64,000 nt of DNA from Pseudomonas salomonii (GTDB taxonomy: Bacteria > Pseudomonadota > Gammaproteobacteria > Pseudomonadales > Pseudomonadaceae), in NCBI RefSeq assembly GCF_900107155.1, contig NZ_FNOX01000008.1, positions 276,389 through 340,388 on the forward strand, written 5' to 3'. The notes under the pieces were generated by a model, which searched no databases, was not told where the DNA came from, and saw nothing but the letters and a program-made list of their open reading frames with translations. Both the position numbers and the translations under genes were made by a program. This document shows, in pieces, positions 18,322 to 26,400 of the stretch; the stretch's first letter is position 1, and each line of letters starts with the position of its first letter.

Positions 18322-20025
18322 ATGAACGCTGTAAGCCAGGAACACACCGAACGGATCTGGTTGAACGCCTACTTGCCGGGCGTGCCGGCGGACATCGAGG
18401 CCGGTATCGAGGCGTACCCGTCGCTGCGCGAGGTGTTCCTGGAGCACCTGGAAAAATTCCGCGAGCGGGTCGCCTACGTCAGCATCGGCACCGAAATGAC
18501 CTACGCCGACTGGCAGGTGCAAGGCCAGGCGTTCGCCGCGTGGTTACAGGGCCAGGGCGTGAAAAAGGGCGACCGGGTGGCACTGATGATGCCCAACTGC
18601 TTGCAGTACCCGATCTGCCTGCTGGGCACGATCCTGGCCGGCGCGGTGGTGGTCAACGTCAACCCGTTGTACACCTCCCATGAACTCAAGCATTTGCTCA
18701 AGGACAGCGAAGCCGAAACCCTGGTGATCTTTGAAAACTTCGCCCATACCTTTGAAAAAGTCGCGCAGGGCAGCCGTGTCAAACGCGTGGTGGTGGCGGC
18801 CATTGGCGATCTGCTGGGCACCTTCAAGGGCGCGGCGATGAACTTTATCCTGCGTCGCGTGCAAAAGCAGGTGCCAAAATTTCATCTGCCTGGCGCAGTG
18901 CGGTTCAACAACGTGTTGAAACAGGGGCGGGCGCTGAACCATTTTCCGGTGGAGATGCACCTCGATGAACTGGCGTTTCTGCAATACACCGGCGGCACCA
19001 CCGGCGATGCCAAGGGCGTGATGCTCAGCCACCGCAATATCATCGCCAACCTGCTGCAAGCCAAGGCCTGGGTCGGTGATCAGTTGGATCAGGACAAGCA
19101 GGAAACCAACGTGACCTTGCTGCCGCTGTATCACATCTTTTCGCTGACGGTGAACTGCCTGATGTTCATGTGCCTGGGCGGGCGCAACATCCTGATTGCC
19201 AACCCACGGGACGTGAAACGGGTGCAGATGATTTTGCGCAAGGAGCGCTTCAATGGCATTGCCGGGGTCAACACCTTGTTTAACGGCTTGCTCGAAAACA
19301 AGGAGTTCTGTGCGCGGGATTTCTCTGACCTGCGCATGGTGATTGCGGGCGGCATGGCCACGCACACGGCGGTGGCCAAGCGCTGGAAGGAGGTGACTGG
19401 GTTGCCGATCATCGAGGGCTATGGGCTGACGGAGTGCTCGCCGGTGGTGAGCATCAGCCCGATCAACATTGCGCGCATGCGCGAGATGGAATTCACCGGC
19501 AGCATCGGCGTGCCGCTGCCGTCGACCTGGGTGCGGTTTATGCGTGAGGATGGCGAGCTGGCGGAGATTGGCGAGCAGGGTGAACTGCAAGTGCGTGGCC
19601 CGCAGGTGATGCAGGGGTACTGGAAGCGGCCCAAGGAAACGGCTGAAGTGCTGGATGCGGAGGGCTGGCTCTCCACCGGGGACATCGGGGTGATGGATGA
19701 GCGTGGGTATATTCGTCTGGTGGACCGCAAGAAGGACATGATCCTGGTGTCGGGGTTTAACGTGTATCCCAATGAGATTGAAGACGTGGTGGCCTTGCAT
19801 CCCGGTGTGGGGGAAGTGGCGGCGATCGGGGTGGAAGATCCGGTGACGGGGGAGAAGGTCAAGATCATTGTGGTACGCAAGGACCCGAGCTTGACCCAGG
19901 AGCAGATCCTGGCCCATTGCCGGGAATATCTCACGGGGTACAAGGTGCCCAAGTATGTGGAGTTTCGCAGTGTTGAGTTGCCCAAGACTACGGTGGGTAA
20001 GGTACTGCGGCGGGCGTTGCGTTGA
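18322..20025 (+). CDS. fadD: Long-chain-fatty-acid-CoA ligase FadD
   Basis: A 567-residue acyl-adenylating enzyme that activates fatty acids to acyl-CoA with ATP. The AMP-binding P-loop YTGGTTGDAKG is at ~220, the EGYGLTECSP motif at ~365, the STGDIG and DRKKDMI motifs near 450-475 and the C-terminal catalytic Lys in PKTTVGKVLRR. The start at 18322 follows an AAGGAG site; an in-frame start at 18247 lies inside the thiolase gene. It is the last gene of the lipid run, 31 bp after the thiolase, and would activate fatty acids produced from alkanes. Confidence 0.93.
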   Translation: MNAVSQEHTERIWLNAYLPGVPADIEAGIEAYPSLREVFLEHLEKFRERVAYVSIGTEMTYADWQVQGQAFAAWLQGQGVKKGDRVALMMPNCLQYPICLLGTILAGAVVVNVNPLYTSHELKHLLKDSEAETLVIFENFAHTFEKVAQGSRVKRVVVAAIGDLLGTFKGAAMNFILRRVQKQVPKFHLPGAVRFNNVLKQGRALNHFPVEMHLDELAFLQYTGGTTGDAKGVMLSHRNIIANLLQAKAWVGDQLDQDKQETNVTLLPLYHIFSLTVNCLMFMCLGGRNILIANPRDVKRVQMILRKERFNGIAGVNTLFNGLLENKEFCARDFSDLRMVIAGGMATHTAVAKRWKEVTGLPIIEGYGLTECSPVVSISPINIARMREMEFTGSIGVPLPSTWVRFMREDGELAEIGEQGELQVRGPQVMQGYWKRPKETAEVLDAEGWLSTGDIGVMDERGYIRLVDRKKDMILVSGFNVYPNEIEDVVALHPGVGEVAAIGVEDPVTGEKVKIIVVRKDPSLTQEQILAHCREYLTGYKVPKYVEFRSVELPKTTVGKVLRRALR

Positions 20026-20050
20026 TTTGATTTGAGGGTTAGGGGCTTTA

Positions 20051-20080
20051 AGTGTGGGAGCTGGCTTGCCTGCGATGGCG
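20051..20080 (+). repeat. Single REP sequence after fadD
   Basis: A lone copy of the GTGTGGGAGCTGGCTTGCC-type REP with no inverted partner nearby. It abuts the left arm of the composite palindrome that begins at 20090. Confidence 0.7.
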
Positions 20081-20089
20081 GTTTGTCGG

Positions 20090-20380
20090 TGTACATATCC
20101 GTTATTCGGGTAACGGCGGCTTATGGTTCCGCTCTTACAGCGGGTCACTTTTGGCAAACGCCCCAAAAGTAACCAAAAGGTCTTCGCCCCACCACTCGGT
20201 GCCTCGCCTAGGCTCGGCATGCCCGCACTCCGGCTTGAATCCGTGGGCCGCCGCGATGGGCCATCCTTGGCCCAGCGCGGCTAACCCGGCGTCCTGCCGG
20301 GTTACCCACGGATTCAAGCCTGCGTTCGGCCATCGTGGTTAACGGGGCGCCTCAGATCAAAAGCAAGATCAAAAGCAGAG
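20090..20380. repeat. Left arm of ~850-bp composite inverted repeat
   Basis: From TGTACATATCCGTT onward, this arm matches the reverse complement of 20636-20935 with scattered differences over nearly 300 bp. Each arm contains a compact hairpin around CGCGATGGGCCATCC/GGCCCAGCGCG. The gene-free gap 20026-20982 consists of this arm, a REPIN and the right arm. Short open frames inside are repeat by-products. Similar elements occur between genes in fluorescens-group genomes; I cannot name the family securely. Confidence 0.75.
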
Positions 20381-20473
20381 CACGGCGGCCTGAAAGCCGA
20401 CCTGAGTGGTTGAGGCAAGAGCCAGATCAAGTGCAAAGCAAAAGCCTGTCTACCTGATGCAACATAGTCTAAA

Positions 20474-20562
20474 TGTGGGAGCGGGCTTGCTCGCGAAAGC
20501 GGTGGGTCGGTCAATTCATCTGTCACTGACCCACCGCATTCGCGAGCAAGCCCGCTCCCACA
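20474..20562. repeat. REPIN at the centre of the composite inverted repeat
   Basis: Two inverted TGTGGGAGCGGGCTTGCTCGCGAA-type REP copies (GCGGGC subtype, unlike the GCTGGC copies beside fadE and fadD), separated by about 35 bp. It sits near the midpoint of the two long arms. Confidence 0.88.
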
Positions 20563-20635
20563 GTTGACCGAGTATGGCTCTGCTGTTGCTGTTGCTCCGG
20601 CCCTTACATCCTTTTCGATGACGAAGTCAGCGGTC

Positions 20636-20935
20636 TTTTGATCTGCGCTTTTGATCTTGATCTTGATCTGAAATCGCCCCGTCAAACACGATGGCCGGAA
20701 TTCGACAGGGATTTGGGGGGTAAACCGGCAGGGATGCCGGTTTAGCCGCGCTGGGCCAAGGATGGCCCATCGCGGCGGCCCCCCAAATCACTGTCGGATT
20801 GCGGGCATGCCGAGCCACAGCGAGGCACCGAGTGTTGGGGCGAGGACTTTTTGCTTACTTTTTGGTCCTTCAAAAAGTGAGCCGCCGTAAGGGCGGAACC
20901 CTAAGTGGCCGTTACCGCAGCAACGGATATGTACA
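20636..20935. repeat. Right arm of ~850-bp composite inverted repeat
   Basis: Reverse-complement counterpart of 20090-20380, ending in AACGGATATGTACA. The inner edge repeats GATCTTGATCTTGATC-like hexamers, mirrored as GATCAAAAGCAAGATC on the left. It ends 48 bp from the kguD stop codon. Confidence 0.75.
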
Positions 20936-20982
20936 CAGCAGCGACGCCAGTCACCGAACCCGCCAACGGACCCACCGCAAGC

Positions 20983-21957
20983 TCAAGCATACACACTCGG
21001 ATTAACCAGATTGTCCGGCCGCTCCCCAGCCAGCGCCGACAGCAAATTTTCCACCGCGCAAGCGGCCATAGCCTCCCGCGTCTCGTGGGTCGCCGAACCG
21101 ATATGCGGTGTGGCCACCACATTGTTCAAGCGCAACAACGGCGAGTCATGACTTAACGGCTCGCGCTCAAACACATCCAACCCCGCCGCCCGAATCGTGC
21201 GTTGTTGCAGCGCCTCAACCAGCGCCGCCTCATCCACCACCTTGCCACGCGAGATATTGATAAAAATCGTCTCCGGCCCCATCAACGCAAACTCACGCGC
21301 GCCAATCAGCTTTTCGGTTTCAGCCGTGAGCGGCAAGGTCAGGCACACAAAGTCAGCCTGCTGCAACAACTCCGGCAAGCTACGAAACTGCGCCCCGAAG
21401 CGCTCCTCTACCCGCGGCTTGGGCGAGTGACTGTGGTAGATCACCGGCATGCCAAAACCAAAATGCCCACGCTGAGCCAGGGCTTCGCCGATGCGGCCCA
21501 TGCCGATAATGCCCAGGGTCTTGCCATGCACATCGGTGCCGAAATGCGCCGGGCCGATGTTTTTGTTCCACTGGCCGGCGCGCACCATTTCGGCCAGTTC
21601 GACCACCCGGCGGGCAGTGGCCAGGATCAACGCAAAGCCGGTATCCGCTGTGGTTTCGGTCAGCACGTCCGGGGTATTGCTGAGCAGGATGCCGCGTTGG
21701 GTCAGGTAGTCGATGTCGTAGTTGTCGACGCCCACCGACACACTGGCCACCGCTTCAAGCCTGGGGGCCAGGTCGAGCAGCTTGGCATCCAGGCGCAGGC
21801 TCGCACCCAGCAGGCCGTGGGCGTTGGGCAAGGCGTCACGCAGCCGGGCCAGGCCGGGTTCGTCGAGGGCGTCAATCAGGGTCACGTCGACGTGTTCGTG
21901 CAAGCGAGCCATCAATGGCGCGGAAAGTTTTTTGTACAAAACGACAGACTTTTTCAT
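20983..21957 (-). CDS. kguD: 2-ketogluconate-6-phosphate reductase KguD
   Basis: A 324-residue D-isomer-specific 2-hydroxyacid dehydrogenase. The NAD(P)-binding motif is GMGRIG (~152-157), with catalytic Arg in NISRGKVVD (~235), Glu in FEREPL and His in TPHIGSAT (~285). In this operon it should reduce 2-keto-6-phosphogluconate to 6-phosphogluconate, feeding the Entner-Doudoroff pathway. Its ATG overlaps the kguT stop (ATGA). It is the last gene of kguEKTD, as in P. aeruginosa. Confidence 0.9.
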   Translation of the reverse strand: MKKSVVLYKKLSAPLMARLHEHVDVTLIDALDEPGLARLRDALPNAHGLLGASLRLDAKLLDLAPRLEAVASVSVGVDNYDIDYLTQRGILLSNTPDVLTETTADTGFALILATARRVVELAEMVRAGQWNKNIGPAHFGTDVHGKTLGIIGMGRIGEALAQRGHFGFGMPVIYHSHSPKPRVEERFGAQFRSLPELLQQADFVCLTLPLTAETEKLIGAREFALMGPETIFINISRGKVVDEAALVEALQQRTIRAAGLDVFEREPLSHDSPLLRLNNVVATPHIGSATHETREAMAACAVENLLSALAGERPDNLVNPSVYA

Positions 21958-23246
21958 GAGGTTTTTACCTTCAACTCCAGGGTTGGCACCGGCACGCGAT
22001 CACTGGCGCCGGGCTTGAGGAAAATCGTCAGCACCACGGCTAACATCAGCGCGCCGCTCATCAGCAGGTAGGAGGCGCCGGGTGAACCGGTGCTGCTATT
22101 GAGGTAACCGACCAGGTACGACCCGCCGAACGAGCCCAGCGCGCCCATGCTGTTGATCAGCGCCATGGCGCCGCCGGCGACGTTGGCCGGGAGGATTTCC
22201 GGGACGATGGCGAAAAACGGACCGTAAGGCGCGTACATGCACGCCCCGGCGATGACCAGCAGGGTGTAGGACCACCAGAAGTGCTCAGCACCCAGCGCGT
22301 AGGACGCGTAGAACGCGATCGAGGCAATCAGCAGCGGCGGCCACACAAAACGTTTACGTTTTTGCAGCTTGTCCGAGCCCCACGACACCGCCAGCATGCC
22401 GATCACCGCCGCGAGGTACGGCAGCGCCGAGAGCCAACCGGCTTCGACCATGTCCATCTGCAAGCCGGCCTTGAGGATCGACGGCAGCCACAGCACAAAG
22501 CCATAGACGCCGATGCTCCAGCAAAAAAACTGCAGCGCCAGGATGATCACCTTGGGCGAACGAAAGGCTTCGGCGTAGTTCTTCACCGCCTTGATCCCGA
22601 CCTGTTCGGCGGCCAGGGCGCTTTGCAGGTCTTGTTTATGCCGCTCGCTCAGCCACTGGGCGTCGGCGGGTTTTTCATCCGCCAGCTTCCACCAGATAAA
22701 CGCCCAGATCACCGCCGGCAGCCCTTCGATGATAAACATCCAGCGCCAGCTGAAGTGCTGCACCAGGTAGCCCGACACCACCGACATCCACATCATGGTC
22801 ACCGGGTTGCCGAGGATCAGGAAGGTGTTGGCCCGTGAGCGTTCGGCACGGGTAAACCAGTGGCACAGGTACACCAGCATCGCCGGCATCACCGCCGCCT
22901 CGACCACGCCGAGCATGAAGCGAATGGCGATCAGCATATAGGCGTTGGACACCACGCCGGTCAGCGTGGCCAGGCTGCCCCACAGAATCAGGCTGACGAA
23001 AATCAGCTTTTTAACGCTGCGTTTTTGCGCGTAGATCGCGCCCGGCACCTGGAAGAAAAAGTAGCCGAGAAAAAACAGCGCGCCCAGTAATGACGACATG
23101 CCGGGGGTGATCATCAGGTCTTCGGCCATGCCGGAGGCCGCGGCGAAGCCGTAGTTGGCGCGGTCCAGGTACGCCAGGCTGTAGGTGATGAACACGATAG
23201 GCATGATGTACCACCAGCGGCGGGTGGCGAGTTTCACAGTTTCCAT
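21954..23246 (-). CDS. kguT: 2-ketogluconate MFS transporter KguT
   Basis: A 430-residue major-facilitator permease with about 12 hydrophobic helices, belonging to the anion:cation symporter branch (start MPIVFITYSLAYLDRANYG after a short polar N-terminus). It imports 2-ketogluconate made in the periplasm from glucose. It lies 45 bp after kguK with a GGAG site, and its stop overlaps the kguD start. The substrate is assigned from operon context, which matches the known kgu operon gene for gene. Confidence 0.9.
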   Translation of the reverse strand: METVKLATRRWWYIMPIVFITYSLAYLDRANYGFAAASGMAEDLMITPGMSSLLGALFFLGYFFFQVPGAIYAQKRSVKKLIFVSLILWGSLATLTGVVSNAYMLIAIRFMLGVVEAAVMPAMLVYLCHWFTRAERSRANTFLILGNPVTMMWMSVVSGYLVQHFSWRWMFIIEGLPAVIWAFIWWKLADEKPADAQWLSERHKQDLQSALAAEQVGIKAVKNYAEAFRSPKVIILALQFFCWSIGVYGFVLWLPSILKAGLQMDMVEAGWLSALPYLAAVIGMLAVSWGSDKLQKRKRFVWPPLLIASIAFYASYALGAEHFWWSYTLLVIAGACMYAPYGPFFAIVPEILPANVAGGAMALINSMGALGSFGGSYLVGYLNSSTGSPGASYLLMSGALMLAVVLTIFLKPGASDRVPVPTLELKVKTS

Positions 23247-23291
23247 GGGGTTGCTCCTGAGCTTGTTGTAGTTGTGGCAACAGGGAGTGGG

Positions 23292-24233
23292 TCATGCAAC
23301 AGATCGGCTGGGTAATTCAGAGCGGTTGGGCAAACCCTCCATATCACCCCGGCTTTGCACTGCGCGGCTGCCGATCCAGTTGCCGCGCTGTACCGCCTCA
23401 GGGAAGCTCAGGTTTTCGAGCAGGGCGCTGATCATGCCGACGGCAAAACCATCACCGGCGCCCACGGTATCCACCACGGTTTCCACCGGGACGGCGGCAA
23501 TAAAACCCTGGTCCATGTGGGTGCGGTAGTAGGCGCCGTCCGCGCCCAGCTTGATCGCCACGGCTTCGGCGCCCTGGTCGAGGTAGAACGCGGCGATGTC
23601 GGCCGGGTCGTCAAAGCCGGTGAGCAAGCGGCCTTCGCCCAGGCCCGGCAAGACCCAGTCGGCGAGGGCGGCGAGGGCGTTGATTTCGCGCACCATCTGC
23701 GCTTGGCTGGCCCACAACGACGGGCGCAGGTTCGGGTCGAACGACACGCTGCGCCCGGCCTTGCGCATCTGCGTCATCAGTTCCACGGACAACTCGCCGG
23801 TGGCCTCGGACAAGGCGGGCGGGATGCCGGTGGCGTGCAGGTGGCGCGCTTGCAGCACGGCGGGGCTGATCGCGGCAATCGACAAATGGCTGGCTGCCGA
23901 GCCTTTACGGAAGTACTCCACCTGCGGGTCGGCGCCGGCTTCTTCGCGGGACTTGAATTGAAAGCCGGTCGGGTGCAGCGGGTCGATCGCCACATGCCGA
24001 CAATCCAGGCCTTCTTTTTTCAGCGTGTCGGCCACAAAACGCCCCAGGGAATCGTCGCCGACACGGCTCAGCCACGTCACGTTGAAACCCAGGCGCGACA
24101 GGCCGATGGCAACATTGCTGTCGGCCCCGGCAATGCGCTTGTGAAACTGCGCCACCTGGGCCAGGTCGCCGGTCTGTTCGGCGACAAACATCGCCATGGT
24201 TTCACCAAACGAAAGGATATCGATCTCAGACAT
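23292..24233 (-). CDS. kguK: 2-ketogluconate kinase KguK
   Basis: A 313-residue PfkB-family sugar kinase. The N-terminal substrate-binding region contains GETMAMF, and the C-terminal signature DTVGAGDGFAVG (~250-261) carries the catalytic Asp and anion hole. It phosphorylates 2-ketogluconate to the 6-phosphate. The start at 24233 was chosen over the in-frame codon at 24260; it overlaps the kguE stop by 8 bp, implying coupling. It belongs to the PtxS-controlled operon. Confidence 0.92.
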   Translation of the reverse strand: MSEIDILSFGETMAMFVAEQTGDLAQVAQFHKRIAGADSNVAIGLSRLGFNVTWLSRVGDDSLGRFVADTLKKEGLDCRHVAIDPLHPTGFQFKSREEAGADPQVEYFRKGSAASHLSIAAISPAVLQARHLHATGIPPALSEATGELSVELMTQMRKAGRSVSFDPNLRPSLWASQAQMVREINALAALADWVLPGLGEGRLLTGFDDPADIAAFYLDQGAEAVAIKLGADGAYYRTHMDQGFIAAVPVETVVDTVGAGDGFAVGMISALLENLSFPEAVQRGNWIGSRAVQSRGDMEGLPNRSELPSRSVA

Positions 24234-25008
24234 GGGCGTTCTCCGCACGGGGCTGGCCAAGGAGGGCGAGGGCGGTCACCTGCTGCGCGGTAACGGCAAC
24301 CAGGTCGTCGCCTTGCAACGGGAATTCCACGGCCCGGGTAATGCCTTGAGTCATATGTTTGAGCAGTTGTTCCCACAGATGCAGGTCAGTGGCGCCGGGC
24401 GGCAAGGCCACCAGCTTGCCGTCCTGGCGCCGCGCCACGGCCTTGCAGTGCAGGTAGTCCACATGCCGGCCCAGCAGGCGTGCGGCAGTGAGCGCAGATT
24501 GGTCTTGCCACTGCCAGTTGCCGATGTCGAAGGTCATTTTCACCGGCAGGCCCAGGCGTTCCACCTCACTGAAGAAGCGCTGCATCGGCTCGATGCGCCC
24601 GCCGTGCAGGGTCTGGTCGTTCTCCACCAGCAGCTTGACCGGGTGGCGGTTGAGCAGGGCCTGCAGGCTTTGCAAGTCGTTGGTGTCGGTGAAATAACCG
24701 AGGGACACTTTAAGCCAGCGCGAGCCGAAGGCCTGGGCGCGGTCCAGGGTTGCACTCAGCTCGGCGTTGGGCTGGGCGCGCCCGGCCACCCACAGCTCCA
24801 GCGGTGAAGAGAACACCGATTCCAGGCCGTGTTCGGCAGCGGCTTGGGCGAGGGCGGCGGGTTGTTCGCTGGTCAACAGTTCTTCGCGCCACTCGATGCG
24901 CTGGGCGCCGGCGGCACTGAGCAGATCGACAAAACTCAATTGGCCAAGCGTACGTACCAGGTCGGCACCGTAGCTGGATAGGCTGATGGAAACGGGGTAT
25001 TTATGCAT
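24226..25008 (-). CDS. kguE: KguE, sugar-phosphate isomerase/epimerase-like protein
   Basis: A 260-residue TIM-barrel protein of the xylose-isomerase-like (AP endonuclease 2) superfamily, with Glu, Asp and His metal-site candidates (LVENDQT, MTFDIGNW, DYLHCK). It is the first gene of kguEKTD; its exact catalytic role in 2-ketogluconate use is unsettled. An AGAGG site lies before the ATG, directly abutting a PtxS operator at 25022-25035. It overlaps kguK by 8 bp. Confidence 0.88.
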   Translation of the reverse strand: MHKYPVSISLSSYGADLVRTLGQLSFVDLLSAAGAQRIEWREELLTSEQPAALAQAAAEHGLESVFSSPLELWVAGRAQPNAELSATLDRAQAFGSRWLKVSLGYFTDTNDLQSLQALLNRHPVKLLVENDQTLHGGRIEPMQRFFSEVERLGLPVKMTFDIGNWQWQDQSALTAARLLGRHVDYLHCKAVARRQDGKLVALPPGATDLHLWEQLLKHMTQGITRAVEFPLQGDDLVAVTAQQVTALALLGQPRAENAHV

Positions 25009-25021
25009 TGTTATGTACCTC

Positions 25022-25035
25022 TGAAACCGGTTTCA
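25022..25035. promoter_or_regulatory. PtxS operator at kguE
   Basis: A perfect 14-bp palindrome TGAAACCGGTTTCA, identical to the known PtxS recognition sequence. It lies 13 bp upstream of the kguE start, against the ribosome-binding site, so bound PtxS would block initiation or elongation of the kgu transcript until 2-ketogluconate releases it. Confidence 0.9.
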
Positions 25036-25052
25036 TTTTTACTCGCAAACAA

Positions 25053-25142
25053 TGTGAAAGCTGGCTTGCCTGCGATAGCGGTGTGTCAGTCGGCTACGGC
25101 TTCGCCTGACAGACCGCCATCGCAGGCAAGCCAGCGCCCACA
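25053..25142. repeat. REPIN overlapping the 3' end of ptxS
   Basis: Inverted REP copies (GCTGGCTTGCCTGCGAT type) flank a ~25-bp centre. The right-hand copy lies inside the ptxS reading frame and supplies its last codons; the left-hand copy lies between ptxS and the kguE operator. Confidence 0.85.
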
Positions 25143-26152
25143 AGGGATTGGGTGGAGCCGCGAACGATCAGTTCGGGCAAAAAATCCAGGGTGCGCGGTG
25201 GCGCGTCATCGCCGCGCAAGCGTTTAAGCAGGCAGTCGAAGGCGCTGGCGCCAATCGCGTCGGTGGGTTGGGCGAGGGCGGTGATGCCGTTGCCCACCAG
25301 CGGGTACCAGTCGAGGTCATCCAGGGCAATCAGGCCGATGTCATCAAAGAGGTTGCAGCCCAGCGCTTTGAGCACGTGGGTGCAGGCCAGCGCAGCCACG
25401 CCATTGGCGCAGAACAACGCCTTGGGGCCGGGCTTGGTCAGGAAGCTGTGCAGGTGGTTTGCCAGGCTGTCATCGAGTTCGAGCACTGCGCCGGTCAACG
25501 CCGGCCGGGCCGCAATTTCCGCCGTGAAACTCGCTTGGCGCTCCACGCGTGAACTGGTGCCATCGGCCTTTTCGCTCACCAGCAGCAGGTCGCGATAACC
25601 CTGCTGTGCGAGGTGCTGCACGGCAACACGGACCGCCGCAGGGTTATCCAGGCCGACCATATCGCTGTGCAGCGGCTCGACCTTGCGGTCCACCAGCACC
25701 AGGGGCATTTCCCGCTGCAACTCCAGCAACTGGTCAAGGTGGTGGCCGAGGGTGTTCACAATCAGCCCTTCGATGTTGTACGAGCGCAATGCCGCCAGGT
25801 GCTGGCGCTCTTGCTCGTCATCGCGGTCGGTGTTGCACACCACCAGGCTGTAGCCATGCTGGCGGCAGGCGGTTTCGACGCCGTGCATCACGGCAATGGA
25901 GTAGGGGTTGCGGATATCGGCCACCAGCATGCCGATCAGGCGCGTGCGGCCGCGCTTCAAACCGCGGGCCATCTGGTTGGGGCGGTAACCGAGCTCGCTG
26001 ATCGCCTGCTCGATGCGCAAGGCAATTGCGTCGGAGAGCAGCGCGCGGTCGTCACCGATAAAGCGCGACACGCTGGCTTTGGACACGCCGGCGCGTTCGG
26101 CAACGTCGAGCATGGTCACGCGGCTGCGCTGGGCGGCGGAAAAAGGAGTCAC
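25094..26152 (-). CDS. ptxS: LacI-family repressor PtxS
   Basis: A 352-residue LacI-type regulator. The N-terminal helix-turn-helix is TMLDVAERAGVSKASVSRF (~13-31), followed by a hinge (GYRPNQMARGLK) and a periplasmic-binding-like sensor domain. It represses the kgu operon and itself, with 2-ketogluconate as inducer. It starts at a GTG with an AAAGG site. The last ~16 residues (VGAGLPAMAVCQAKP) are encoded by a REP element, so the C-terminus was probably altered by REPIN insertion. Operators flank the gene on both sides. Confidence 0.92.
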   Translation of the reverse strand: MTPFSAAQRSRVTMLDVAERAGVSKASVSRFIGDDRALLSDAIALRIEQAISELGYRPNQMARGLKRGRTRLIGMLVADIRNPYSIAVMHGVETACRQHGYSLVVCNTDRDDEQERQHLAALRSYNIEGLIVNTLGHHLDQLLELQREMPLVLVDRKVEPLHSDMVGLDNPAAVRVAVQHLAQQGYRDLLLVSEKADGTSSRVERQASFTAEIAARPALTGAVLELDDSLANHLHSFLTKPGPKALFCANGVAALACTHVLKALGCNLFDDIGLIALDDLDWYPLVGNGITALAQPTDAIGASAFDCLLKRLRGDDAPPRTLDFLPELIVRGSTQSLVGAGLPAMAVCQAKP

Positions 26153-26188
26153 GGTGGCAGGCCTTTCTTATTGGAGGTAGTGATGCTC

Positions 26189-26202
26189 TGAAACCGGTTT
26201 CA
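26189..26202. promoter_or_regulatory. PtxS operator upstream of ptxS
   Basis: A second perfect TGAAACCGGTTTCA palindrome, 36 bp before the ptxS GTG, consistent with autorepression. The ~200 bp from here to 26400 shows nothing further I recognise. Confidence 0.88.
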
Positions 26203-26400
26203 GGAGAACTCATTCACGGAACAACGTCAAGTGTCATTCAGCGCAAAACAACGGCTCACGCGGTCGCGCATCCGACGGACGGCGGTGCGACCTGTTAAAT
26301 CTGACAGTTACGAGAAGTTGTCGGCAGGTATTCAATCGAGGCTAAAGCAATCAGACAATAAACCAGTGGCTGGCGCAATGTTGATGTTCTGGAGAGCGAT

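Noticed and set aside
20135..20317. Short open frames in the composite palindrome (also 20627-20818)
   Set aside because: They arise from repeated intergenic sequence present in both arms; no ribosome-binding sites or domains.
20090..20935. CRISPR or phage att-like interpretation of the repeats
   Set aside because: Arms are long and inverted, not short direct repeats with spacers; no cas genes or integrase are nearby.
26203..26400. Possible regulatory element between ptxS and the first beta-rich gene
   Set aside because: Apart from the PtxS operator at its edge, I found no palindrome, promoter pair or terminator convincing enough to list.
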